Below, in pieces: positions 27,101-34,088 of a DNA stretch of 64,000 nt. Made by a program: the position numbers and the translations under genes. Where the stretch lies: contig NZ_CP109444.1 in the NCBI RefSeq assembly GCF_036227225.1, forward strand, positions 7,235,501 to 7,299,500, in the 5' to 3' direction. Within the stretch, counting starts at the first letter, position 1. The number at the start of each line of letters is the position of its first letter. The DNA is from Streptomyces sp. NBC_01478 (GTDB lineage: Bacteria > Actinomycetota > Actinomycetes > Streptomycetales > Streptomycetaceae). The notes beneath the pieces were generated by a model, which was not told where the DNA came from, did not search any database, and saw nothing but the letters and a program-made list of their open reading frames with translations.

Positions 27101-27523
27101 GCCTCGTACAAGCTGACCACTTCGGTGATCCGCAGCGTCAAGGTCGCCGCCGCCTCCACCCGGATCGACGCGAGCTGGACGTTCTCCTCGAAGAAGCCGG
27201 CCGGGTCCGACCTGGCCAAACTCCCCGTCTCCACGGCCCGGTTCAACGCGGTCACCGGCCTGGACAGCCGCGTCGCGGCCGGCAAGAAGGTCACCTTCCC
27301 GGTCACCGTCGAGGGCGCGGCAGCCGGCCGCAACCTCAAGTCCCTGGGCGTGTGGGTGTCGTACGACTACGGCCAGACCTGGAAGAAGGTCAACGTCGTC
27401 AACGGCAAGATCACCGTCACCAACCCGGCCAAGGGCAAGGCCATCTCGTTCCACGCGAAGATCGCCGACAAGAAGGGCAACAAGTCGACGATCTCGATCT
27501 ACAACGCGTACTACGCCAAGTAG
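24179..27523 (+). CDS. secreted subtilisin-family (S8) serine protease
   Basis: The protein has about 1114 residues. A signal peptide (HRHVRRACVATVAASAAVAL ... PASA) is followed by a propeptide of about 190 residues and the S8 domain with an intact triad: Asp236 in AVLDTGVDADHPDL, His268 in GHGTHVASIAAG and Ser445 in SGTSMATPHVAGAA. About 640 further residues form beta-rich domains of a kind found in large Streptomyces extracellular proteases. TTG 24179 is preferred for the compact signal peptide and the GGGGGAG just before it; ATG 24140 would add 13 residues. A terminator follows. Confidence 0.93.
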   Translation: MHRHVRRACVATVAASAAVALAAGMTSPASAKSEQSTAGSVGSAAGAAKARLAGSHHITLITGDRVTVDAKGRVLAFQAAKGRQHIPVQVRKLDGHTLVVPADAAQLVASGKLDQRLFDVTELNKSAERASQKAGLKVIVGYQGAATATKADVRDAGRLRQSLKTLNADAVQTPQEDAPELWKAVTNGDKSAAGIAHVWLDGVRKASLDKSVPQIGAPTAWAAGYTGKGVKIAVLDTGVDADHPDLKTQVIESKNFSTATDADDHFGHGTHVASIAAGTGAKSNGKYKGVAPDAKILNGKVLDDNGSGDDSGILAGMEWAAAEGASVVNLSLGGYDSPEIDPLEAEVNKLSAEKGILFAIAAGNEGPQSIGSPGSADAALTVGAVDGSDKLADFSSTGPRAGDGAIKPDVTAPGVDITAAAAPGSVIDQEVGENPPGYLTISGTSMATPHVAGAAAILKQEHPTWGYAELKGALTGSAKGGNYTPFEQGSGRIAVDKAIKQSVIADPVSESFGIQQWPHTDDAPVTKQITYRNLGTAPVTLKLTVAATNPRGQTAPSGFFKLDKTSVTVPAGGTASAGLTVNTKLGGTLDGAYSAYVTATGGGQSVRTAAAVVREVQSYDLTLKFINRDGTPAKYYSASLAGLSGLGNGEFFSPYDASGTVKIRVPKGGYVLDTGIFVDPEDFAKGADWLAQPKLDISKNTSITVDARKAKPVDITVPDTGAVSSFAAPTYTVETSDGGASFSWFLDTFVNFRSAHLGPQITDGSLSEQWDAHFVKGTDQQYDTTTGGKVKQLATGYTKHYKASELATVKGRMGAAASGKTGLLFAFGYLSGGSGATATARAQQLPGTRTLHVSTVNGAKWELDFEQDGAPDADGFPTAEAFYVSNGLQTFKGGQSYTRTFNTAVFGPHLDDVYGVYRDGNEISGIVPLFADSSRNAGSSLFTSVNTTLYRNGTKVGSNQDPLFGEAFKVPAANASYKLTTSVIRSVKVAAASTRIDASWTFSSKKPAGSDLAKLPVSTARFNAVTGLDSRVAAGKKVTFPVTVEGAAAGRNLKSLGVWVSYDYGQTWKKVNVVNGKITVTNPAKGKAISFHAKIADKKGNKSTISIYNAYYAK

Positions 27524-27557
27524 GTCCTGAGACACGCAGGTTCTGAGCTCCACTGAG

Positions 27558-27606
27558 CGGACGGCCCACCGGAAGTACGGCTTCCGGTGGGCCGTCCGTG
27601 TTTCCC
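27558..27606 (+). terminator. rho-independent terminator after the protease gene
   Basis: A perfect 18-bp stem (27558-27575 with 27581-27598) has a 5-base loop and is followed by TGTTT. It is the strongest hairpin in the window. Confidence 0.9.
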
Positions 27607-27613
27607 TGATCCC

Positions 27614-28126
27614 ATGACCGCCGCCGTCACCGCCATGATCACCGCCGTCGTCGGGGTGCTCGGAACGCTCTTCGCGCCCGTCCTCAGCCAGCGGATCACC
27701 GCCCGGCAGCGTGCCGAGGAGGCCCAACTCGCCGAGCGCGAGCGGCGGTTCGAGGAGCGGCGGGACGCCTACACGGCCATGAACCGCGCCTCACGGCAGT
27801 TCCACACGCTGCTCAAGGACGCCCTGCACCGCATCCGCGACGAGGTCTACACCGAGCTGGAGCGCGACCAGTTGGAGGAGGCGCGCCTGGACTACCGGGA
27901 CCGGTACGCCGAGGCGCAGATGGTCGTACCCGAGCGGATCCTGGACGCGTCCCGCGCGGTGAACCAGGTTCTCGCGGGCGCCGACGCCGTCGTGAAGCGC
28001 CTGGACCGCGGCCTCGCCCGGGACGGCGAGGGCCCCGAGGAAGCCCTGCTCGACCTGAAGGAGGCCGAGCCACGGCTGGCCGCGATGCGGCGGCTGATGC
28101 GGGCGGACCTGGGCGTCACGGAGTGA
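27614..28126 (+). CDS. single-pass membrane protein with a coiled coil
   Basis: The protein has 170 residues. The N-terminal segment AVTAMITAVVGVLGTLFAPVL is a membrane anchor. It is followed by long charged helices (RQRAEEAQLAERERRFEERR ... LKDALHRIRDEVYTELERDQ) typical of a cytoplasmic coiled coil. It resembles small Streptomyces hypothetical membrane proteins that I cannot name. The ATG at 27614 lies eight bases after the protease terminator. An 18-bp tandem repeat begins at its stop codon. Confidence 0.7.
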   Translation: MTAAVTAMITAVVGVLGTLFAPVLSQRITARQRAEEAQLAERERRFEERRDAYTAMNRASRQFHTLLKDALHRIRDEVYTELERDQLEEARLDYRDRYAEAQMVVPERILDASRAVNQVLAGADAVVKRLDRGLARDGEGPEEALLDLKEAEPRLAAMRRLMRADLGVTE

Positions 28127-28188
28127 GACCGGACGACAGAGTTAGATCGGACGACAGAGTGAGACCGGACTACGGAGTGAGATCGGGG
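28123..28188. repeat. 18-bp tandem repeat, about 3.6 units
   Basis: Units begin at 28123, 28141, 28159 and 28177; the first reads GTGAGACCGGACGACAGA. The array spans the stop codon of the coiled-coil gene and the last codons of the convergent regulator gene, which ends at 28170. Confidence 0.75.
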
Positions 28189-29102
28189 CGGTCGGCCGAG
28201 CGGCCCGCGCGGGTCGCGTCCGTGCCCCAGCTCGCCAGCAGGCGCAGGGCGTCGGCGGACGGGGAGCCGGGCTCCGGGTGGTAGGCGACCAGGGTCTGAT
28301 CGGAGCCGTCGCTCAGCCTGAAGCCCTCGAAGTGCAGGGTGAGATCGCCGACCAGGGGATGGTGGAGACGCTTGACGCCGTAGGACTTCTCCTTGACGTC
28401 GTGGGTCGCCCACAGGCGCCTGAACTCCTCGCTCTTCACGGAGAGTTCGCCCACCAGCGCGGACAGCCGCGGGTCGTCCGGGCAGAAGCCCGCGTCCATC
28501 CGCAGCATGCTGACGATGTCCGTGGCCTTCTGCTCCCACTCCACGAACAGATCCCGGTACTCGGGCCGCAGGAACACCAGCCGCGCCCAGTTCCGCTCCT
28601 GCGGCGGCAGTTCCGACCAGTCGCCGAAGACCGCCGCGGCCATCCGGTTCCAGACCAGGATGTCCGTGCGCCGGCCGCAGACGTACGCCGGGATCGTCTC
28701 GATCGAGTCGAGCAGGTGCCGTAGCGCCACGCGCACGTGCTGGGTGGGGGCCGAGGTCTTCTTCTTGTGCTGCTTCGGCTTCGCCAGGTGGGTGAGGTGC
28801 GAGGACTCGGCGTCCGTCAGGCGCAGCGCGCGGGCGATCGCGTCGAGGACCTCCGCCGACACGTTCCGCCCGTTGCCCTGTTCCAGGCGGGTGTAGTACG
28901 CCACCGACACCCCGGCGAGCTGCGCCAGCTCCTCGCGCCGCAGCCCGGGCACCCTGCGGTGCCGCCCGAAGTCCGGCAGCCCCACGTCCTCCGGCTTCAG
29001 CCGGGCCCGCCGGGTGCGCAGGAACTCGCTCAGCTCGGCCCGCCGGTCCAGGGGCCGGCCGGGATCCAGGGGCTCGGGGGCGGATGCGGGCTGTTCGTCC
29101 AT
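28170..29102 (-). CDS. XRE-family regulator with a MmyB-like ligand domain
   Basis: The protein has 310 residues. Residues about 20-85 form the helix-turn-helix (RVPGLRREELAQLAGVSVAY followed by YTRLEQG), the signature of this Streptomyces-rich family. Residues 115-300 form the MmyB-like domain (VWNRMAAAVFGDW, FLRPEYRDLF, HHPLVGDLTLHFEGF). Family members usually control a divergently transcribed oxidoreductase gene, and here an alcohol dehydrogenase gene lies divergent, but an IS110 element now separates them. ATG 29102 follows CTGGAG closely. The last codons lie in a tandem repeat. Confidence 0.88.
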   Translation of the reverse strand: MDEQPASAPEPLDPGRPLDRRAELSEFLRTRRARLKPEDVGLPDFGRHRRVPGLRREELAQLAGVSVAYYTRLEQGNGRNVSAEVLDAIARALRLTDAESSHLTHLAKPKQHKKKTSAPTQHVRVALRHLLDSIETIPAYVCGRRTDILVWNRMAAAVFGDWSELPPQERNWARLVFLRPEYRDLFVEWEQKATDIVSMLRMDAGFCPDDPRLSALVGELSVKSEEFRRLWATHDVKEKSYGVKRLHHPLVGDLTLHFEGFRLSDGSDQTLVAYHPEPGSPSADALRLLASWGTDATRAGRSADRPDLTP

Positions 29103-29261
29103 GTGCTCCAGTATTCCCGGTCGTACGTCCAGGAGCCTGACCTCGCTGGTGGTAGGCACAGCGGACGTACGCAGAGGCGTGGCCTGGGTAGCCACAGGAC
29201 TTTCGGGCAGGCTGGACCTCGTGCCCGGTCGGAAGGCAACCGGGCGCACATCCCCCCGTTA

Positions 29262-29460
29262 TCTTCTTCGCGGTTCCGCAATGGGACCGCTGGCCTCCGG
29301 GCCCGGCATGGCTGTTCCCCCCTGTCGAACCGATGACCTGGGGGGTGGTGCCACCGGGCCCGGGAGGCGCCGTTGGAGACGCTGATGAGAGGTCCGACTA
29401 CCGCCCGGCCTGGCGCAATGCCCGGCAGTACGCGGGCGGCAGGTCTGCATAACGTGGATG
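29262..29460 (+). ncRNA. candidate bridge RNA of the IS110 element
   Basis: The region upstream of the transposase holds a 5' hairpin (29270-29290). Next comes a long stem (29294-29306 with 29354-29367) enclosing an internal loop (29307-29316 and 29346-29353) and a C6/G6 stem (29317-29322 with 29340-29345). A third hairpin-rich part lies at 29366-29435. A stem with an asymmetric internal loop is the shape of target- or donor-binding loops in IS110 bridge RNAs. The ends and the guide assignment are not determined. Confidence 0.5.
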
Positions 29461-29518
29461 CGCGCATACGACGCCAACGCCCCGGCCAGCACGCACGACA
29501 TCCGTTCGGGAGGACGGC

Positions 29519-30721
29519 GTGAACGACAACGACGACATAGGCGTCATCCTCGGCCTGGACGTCGGCAAGAGCACCCATCACGGACACGGACTCACCCCGG
29601 CCGGCAAGAAGGTCTTCGACAAACCCCTGCCCAACACCGAGCCGAAACTGCGGGACGTCTTCGAGAAGCTGAAGGCCAAGTTCGGCACCGTCCTGGTGAT
29701 CGTCGACCAGCCCGCCTCCATCGGCGCCCTGCCACTGACGGTGGCCCGGGATGCCGGCTGCAAGGTCGCCTACCTGCCGGGCCTGTCGATGCGGCGGATC
29801 GCCGATCTCTACCCGGGCGAGGCCAAAACCGACGCCCGCGACGCGGCCGTGATCGCCGACGCCGCCCGCACCCTGCCGCACACACTGCGCTCGCTGGAGG
29901 CGACCGACGAGATCACCGCCGAACTCACGGTCCTCGTCGGCTTCGACCAGGATCTGGCGGCCGAGGCCACCCGCACCTCCAACCGGATCCGCGGCCTGCT
30001 CACCCAGTTCCACCCCAGCCTCGAGCGGGTCCTGGGACCGCGTCTGGACCATCAGGCTGTGACCTGGCTGCTGGAACGCTACGGATCCCCTGCCGCTCTG
30101 CGAAAAGCCGGACGCCGCAAGCTGGTTGAGGTGATCCGGCCCAAGGCCCCCAGGATGGCCCAGCGGCTGATCGACGACGTCTTCGACGCACTCGACGAAC
30201 AGACCGTCGTCGTTCCCGGCACCGGCACCCTCGACATCGTGATCCCCTCCCTGGCCCGCTCGCTCGGAGCCGTCCACGAACAACGCCGGGCCACAGAAGC
30301 CCAGATCACAGTCCTGCTGGAGGATCACCCTCTTTCGAAGGTCCTGACGTCGCTGCCCGGCGTCGGCGTCAGGACCGCCGCCACCCTGCTGGTCACCGTC
30401 GGCGACGGCACCAGTTTCCCCACCTCCGCCCACCTGGCCTCCTACGCCGGCCTCGCCCCGACCACGACGTCGTCGGGCACCTCCATCCACGGCGAACACG
30501 CGCCACGAGGCGGCAACCGGCAACTCAAACGCGCGATGTTCCTCTCCGCGTTCGCCGCCCTGCACGATCCCGCCTCCCGCACCTACTACGACAAATGCCG
30601 GGCCCGAGGGAAAACCCACACACAAGCCCTCCTCCGCCTCGCCCGCCAACGCATCAACGTCCTGTTCGCGATGCTCCGCGACGGCACCTTCTACGAACCC
30701 AGAACCCCACGCCTCGCTTGA
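29519..30721 (+). CDS. IS110-family transposase (recombinase)
   Basis: The protein has 400 residues. The N-terminal RuvC-like domain begins [14 protein letters not shown], and the C-terminal domain contains [19 protein letters not shown] and the serine-containing region near [16 protein letters not shown]. The acidic residues fall at Asp14, Asp63, Asp105 and Asp108; the second is usually Glu in this DEDD family. These enzymes insert and excise the element with a bridge RNA that pairs with donor and target DNA. GTG 29519 follows GGGAGG by five bases. The frame is intact, so the element may be active. Confidence 0.92.
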   Translation: MNDNDDIGVILGLDVGKSTHHGHGLTPAGKKVFDKPLPNTEPKLRDVFEKLKAKFGTVLVIVDQPASIGALPLTVARDAGCKVAYLPGLSMRRIADLYPGEAKTDARDAAVIADAARTLPHTLRSLEATDEITAELTVLVGFDQDLAAEATRTSNRIRGLLTQFHPSLERVLGPRLDHQAVTWLLERYGSPAALRKAGRRKLVEVIRPKAPRMAQRLIDDVFDALDEQTVVVPGTGTLDIVIPSLARSLGAVHEQRRATEAQITVLLEDHPLSKVLTSLPGVGVRTAATLLVTVGDGTSFPTSAHLASYAGLAPTTTSSGTSIHGEHAPRGGNRQLKRAMFLSAFAALHDPASRTYYDKCRARGKTHTQALLRLARQRINVLFAMLRDGTFYEPRTPRLA

Positions 30722-30761
30722 CGAAAGACATAGAGGCACCCCCCCTAGGAGAGTTTCCGGC

Positions 30762-31802
30762 ATGACCACTGTCGCCGCATACGCCGCTCCCGCCGCCAAG
30801 GCTCCCCTGGAGCGCACCACGATCGAGCGCCGGGCCGTCCGCGAGTTCGACGTCCTGATCGACATCAAGTTCGCCGGTATCTGCCACTCGGACATCCACC
30901 AGGCCCGTGAGGGCTGGGGCGAGGCCATCTTCCCGATGGTCCCGGGCCACGAGATCGCGGGCATCGTCTCCGAGGTCGGCCCCGGTGTCACCAAGTTCCG
31001 GGTCGGCGACCGCGTGGGCGTCGGCTGCCTGGTCGACTCCTGCCGCGAGTGCGACAACTGCAAGGCCGGCCTGGAGCAGTACTGCACCGGCGGGAACGTC
31101 GGCACGTACAACGCCGTCGGCAAGGACGGCGAGCCCACCTACGGCGGCTACTCCGAGAACATCGTCGTCGACGAGAACTTCGTCGTCGGCATCCCCGAGG
31201 GCATCTCCCTCGACGTGGCCGCACCGCTGCTCTGCGCCGGCATCACCCTGTACTCGCCGCTGAAGCACTGGAACGCCGGCCCCGGCAAGAAGGTCGCGAT
31301 CGTCGGCATGGGCGGCCTCGGCCACATGGGCGTCAAGATCGCGCACGCGCTCGGTGCGGAGGTCACCGTCCTGTCGCAGTCCCTGCGCAAGCAGGAGGAC
31401 GGCCTGAAGCTCGGCGCCGACCACTACTACGCGACCAGCGACCCGAAGACCTTCGAGGAACTGCGCGGCACCCTCGACCTGATCATCTCCACCGTGTCGG
31501 CCCCGCTCGACCTCGGCGCGTACCTCTCGCTGCTGAAGACGGACGGCGCGCTGGTCAACGTGGGTGCCCCCGAGGAGCCCGTCTCGCTCAACCTGTTCTC
31601 GGTGATCGGCGGCCGCAAGACCCTCGCCGGTTCCGGCATCGGCGGCATCCAGGAGACCCAGGAGATGCTGGACTTCTGCGCCGAGCACGGCTTCGGCGCC
31701 GAGATCGAGCTGATCTCCGCGGATCAGATCAACGAGGCGTACGAGCGGGTGCTGGCCAGTGATGTGCGGTACCGGTTCGTGATCGACACGGCCACGATCT
31801 GA
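30762..31802 (+). CDS. zinc-dependent NAD(P) alcohol dehydrogenase (AdhC/YahK type)
   Basis: The protein has 346 residues. The catalytic zinc ligands are in GICHSDIHQ and PGHE, and the structural zinc cysteines in [17 protein letters not shown]. The Rossmann motif is [20 protein letters not shown]. The family reduces aldehydes with NADPH, or cinnamyl-type alcohols in reverse. AGGAGAG lies eight bases before the ATG. The IS110 element ends only about 16 bases upstream of this ATG, so the native promoter has been displaced and expression may now depend on the element. Confidence 0.92.
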   Translation: MTTVAAYAAPAAKAPLERTTIERRAVREFDVLIDIKFAGICHSDIHQAREGWGEAIFPMVPGHEIAGIVSEVGPGVTKFRVGDRVGVGCLVDSCRECDNCKAGLEQYCTGGNVGTYNAVGKDGEPTYGGYSENIVVDENFVVGIPEGISLDVAAPLLCAGITLYSPLKHWNAGPGKKVAIVGMGGLGHMGVKIAHALGAEVTVLSQSLRKQEDGLKLGADHYYATSDPKTFEELRGTLDLIISTVSAPLDLGAYLSLLKTDGALVNVGAPEEPVSLNLFSVIGGRKTLAGSGIGGIQETQEMLDFCAEHGFGAEIELISADQINEAYERVLASDVRYRFVIDTATI

Positions 31803-31816
31803 CGGCGTCGCTTCAG

Positions 31817-31850
31817 CCGGGTCCCGGAGCCGCACTGTTCCGGGACCCGG
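31817..31850 (+). terminator. hairpin after the alcohol dehydrogenase gene
   Basis: A perfect 12-bp stem (31817-31828 with 31839-31850) and a 10-base loop lie 15 bases past the stop. No T-run follows. Confidence 0.7.
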
Positions 31851-31886
31851 TGCGTTCCGGTGCGTTGTCGAGTGCGGGTGCGTCGT

Positions 31887-32011
31887 GGTTGCTCGCGCAG
31901 TTCCCCGCGCCCCTAAAGGTCGGACCAGCACAGTCGCTTTTAGGGGCGCGGGGCTGTATCGATATGCGGCTCCGCCGCGTGGGCGCGACCAGCCCCCACC
32001 GGCCCGCAGCC
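31887..32011. repeat. dispersed intergenic palindromic repeat, copy 4 (longest)
   Basis: The arms GCGCAGTTCCCCGCGCCCCT (31895) and AGGGGCGCGGGG (31942) form the first palindrome. GCGGCTCCGCCGC and GCGCGACCAGCCCCC follow, as in copies 1 and 3. It lies between the convergent alcohol dehydrogenase and siderophore permease genes. Confidence 0.75.
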
Positions 32012-32023
32012 GCCGACGAACCC

Positions 32024-33100
32024 TCAGCCCCCCGCCCTGTTCCGCCCCAACAGCCACAGCAGATACGGCCCCCCGACCAACGAGGTGAGCGCCCCCACCG
32101 GCACCTCCAGCGGGGGCAACACCGTGCGGGCAGCGAGGTCGGCCGTCACAAGAATCACCGCACCCGTCAACGCCGAGCAGACCAGCGGCAGTTGAGGCGT
32201 ACGGGTGAGCCGCCGGGCCAACTGCGGGGCGGTCAGCGCGACGAACCCGATCGGCCCGGCCGCCCCGGTCGCCGTCGCGGCCAGCACCACCCCGAGCACG
32301 GTCAGCGCGAGCCGCGTCCGGTCCACCCGCATCCCGAGCGAGGCGGCGGTGTCGGCATCGAGCCCGAGCGGCCGCACGGCCCGGCTCGCCCACACCAACG
32401 CGGGCAGCGACAGCAGCAGGACGACGGCGAGCGGCCCCGCCTGCTCCCAGCCCCGCCCGTTGAGCGAACCGGTCAGCCACAGCTTGACCTGCTCGGCGGC
32501 CTCCAGCTCGCTGTCCGCGAGATACAACTGCACCACGGCCGACAGCGCGACCCCGATGCCGACTCCCGTCAGCACGAACCGACTTGGCTGCATCCCGTGC
32601 CGCCACGCCAGCACATACACGAGCGCGGCGGCCGCGAGCCCGCCCACGACGGACACGACGGGCATGGCACCGGGCGAGTTGACCATCCCGGCGGACAGCG
32701 CGAGCACGGTCGCGGCGGCGGCGCCGTGCCCGACCCCGATCACATCCGGACTGGCGAGCGGATTCCGGGTGACGGTCTGCACCAGCGCCCCGGCGAGCCC
32801 GAGGGCCACCCCGACCAGCGCCCCCAACACGATCCGGGGAACCCGCAGTTCCATCACGACGAGGTCGTAGGGCCCCGCACCGGTACGCACCGTGTGCCAC
32901 ACGTCGGCGGGCGAGATGTAGGTCTGCCCGAGACAGGCGGCGGCGCTCATCGCAACGGCCAGCAGGAGCAGGAGAGTTACGGCCACGACGGCCGAACGGC
33001 GGTGCAGGAGAAGGGAGATGGCGGGGCGGGGGCGCAGGACGGTGACACCGGCGGGGCGGAAGGCCCGGGCGGCCCGGTCGTGCTCTGCCGCGTCGTTCAT
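32024..33100 (-). CDS. iron-siderophore ABC transporter permease (FecCD type), second subunit
   Basis: The protein has 358 residues and about nine or ten membrane helices. Family motifs are LRVPRIVLGALVGVALGLAGA, TRNPLASPDVIGVGHGAA and GPIGFVALTAPQLARRL (the loop that touches the ATPase). It imports ferric siderophore with the adjacent permease and binding protein. Its ATG overlaps the stop of the first permease by four bases (ATGA). No ATPase gene follows: the next gene is convergent. The open frame extends upstream, but ATG 33100 is supported by the overlap and family length. Confidence 0.93.
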   Translation of the reverse strand: MNDAAEHDRAARAFRPAGVTVLRPRPAISLLLHRRSAVVAVTLLLLLAVAMSAAACLGQTYISPADVWHTVRTGAGPYDLVVMELRVPRIVLGALVGVALGLAGALVQTVTRNPLASPDVIGVGHGAAAATVLALSAGMVNSPGAMPVVSVVGGLAAAALVYVLAWRHGMQPSRFVLTGVGIGVALSAVVQLYLADSELEAAEQVKLWLTGSLNGRGWEQAGPLAVVLLLSLPALVWASRAVRPLGLDADTAASLGMRVDRTRLALTVLGVVLAATATGAAGPIGFVALTAPQLARRLTRTPQLPLVCSALTGAVILVTADLAARTVLPPLEVPVGALTSLVGGPYLLWLLGRNRAGG

Positions 33101-34086
33101 ACGGCGGTCCCCCGGCGCCGCACCAGCACCACCAGCACCGGCACCCCCACCAACGCGGTCATCACCCCGGCCGGTACCTCCGCGGGCGCCCGCACCACCC
33201 GCCCCGCCACATCCGCCGCGACCAGCAGCGCGGCGCCGAGCAGCGCGGACAGGGGCAGCAGGCTGCGGTGCCCGCCGGAGGTGAGACGCCGGGCCAGGTG
33301 CGGGACGGCCAGCCCGACGAACGCGATCGGTCCGGCGGCGGCCACCGCGGACGCCACCAGCAGGGTCGCCCCGAGCGCCGCACACACCCGCACGGCCCCC
33401 ACCCGATGCCCCAGCGCCCGCGCCGTCTCGTCCCCTAGGGCCAGTGCGTCGAGCCCTCGCGCACAGGCGAGCACCAACAGCGCCCCGGCCACCAGGAACG
33501 GCAGCATCTCCACGACCGTGTCGGCGTCCCGGCCGCTCAGCGAGCCGACCTGCCAGAACCGGAACTGGTCCAGCGTCGCCGAGCTGGAGGTCAGCACGAC
33601 GGTCGTCCCACCGGCGGTCATCGCGGACAACGCCGTACCGGCGAGGGCGAGTTTCACCGGTGAGGCCCCGCCCCGGCCGCGCGCGGCGATGCCGTAGACG
33701 AGACAGGCGGCGAGGACGGCGCCGGCGAAGGCGTACCAGACGTAGCCGCCGAAACCGCTCGCGAGGCCGGTCGCGATGGCGAGGACGACGCCGGCCGCCG
33801 CGCCCTGGCTGAGGCCGAGGATGCCCGGATCGGCGAGCGGGTTGCGGGTGACGGCCTGGAGTGCGGCGCCCGCCACACCGAGCGCCGCGCCCGCCGTCAG
33901 CCCGATCTCGGTGCGGGGCAGCCGCAGCGACCGTACGACGAGCGCGTCGGGTGAACTGCCGCCGTGCAGAAGGGCGTCGAGCACCGCGGACGGGGGGACC
34001 GGCCGGGTGCCGACGGCGAGGCTGAGCAGCACGGCGGCGGCCACCGCGAGGGTGGCCGCCGGCCAGGCGAGGCGTTGGGGGTTCAT
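33097..34086 (-). CDS. iron-siderophore ABC transporter permease (FecCD type), first subunit
   Basis: The protein has 329 residues. Motifs are LRLPRTEIGLTAGAALGVAGAALQ, TRNPLADPGILGLSQGAA and GPIAFVGLAVPHLARRL. About nine hydrophobic helices are visible, as usual for FecCD permeases, which work as dimers or heterodimers. It begins two bases after the stop of the binding-protein gene and overlaps the next permease gene, so the three genes form one operon. ATG 34086 is chosen because the upstream open frame lies within the binding-protein gene. Confidence 0.93.
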   Translation of the reverse strand: MNPQRLAWPAATLAVAAAVLLSLAVGTRPVPPSAVLDALLHGGSSPDALVVRSLRLPRTEIGLTAGAALGVAGAALQAVTRNPLADPGILGLSQGAAAGVVLAIATGLASGFGGYVWYAFAGAVLAACLVYGIAARGRGGASPVKLALAGTALSAMTAGGTTVVLTSSSATLDQFRFWQVGSLSGRDADTVVEMLPFLVAGALLVLACARGLDALALGDETARALGHRVGAVRVCAALGATLLVASAVAAAGPIAFVGLAVPHLARRLTSGGHRSLLPLSALLGAALLVAADVAGRVVRAPAEVPAGVMTALVGVPVLVVLVRRRGTAV

Positions 34087-34088
34087 CT

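Larger units (their letters stand above)
29258..30745 (+). mobile_element. IS110-family insertion sequence
   Basis: It contains a complete IS110-type transposase gene and about 260 bp of structured non-coding DNA on its left, as expected for this family. The boundaries are estimates: C-runs occur at both edges (29252-29257 and 30739-30745), and the adjacent alcohol dehydrogenase ribosome site (AGGAG at 30747) must lie outside. There are no terminal inverted repeats, as usual for IS110. It separates the XRE regulator from the alcohol dehydrogenase gene. Confidence 0.7.

Noticed and set aside
24161..27727. A very long open frame on the minus strand, opposite the subtilase gene
   Set aside because: It has a low-complexity Gly/Asp/Val/Arg composition typical of high-GC antisense frames, and the plus-strand protein has an intact catalytic triad and signal peptide.
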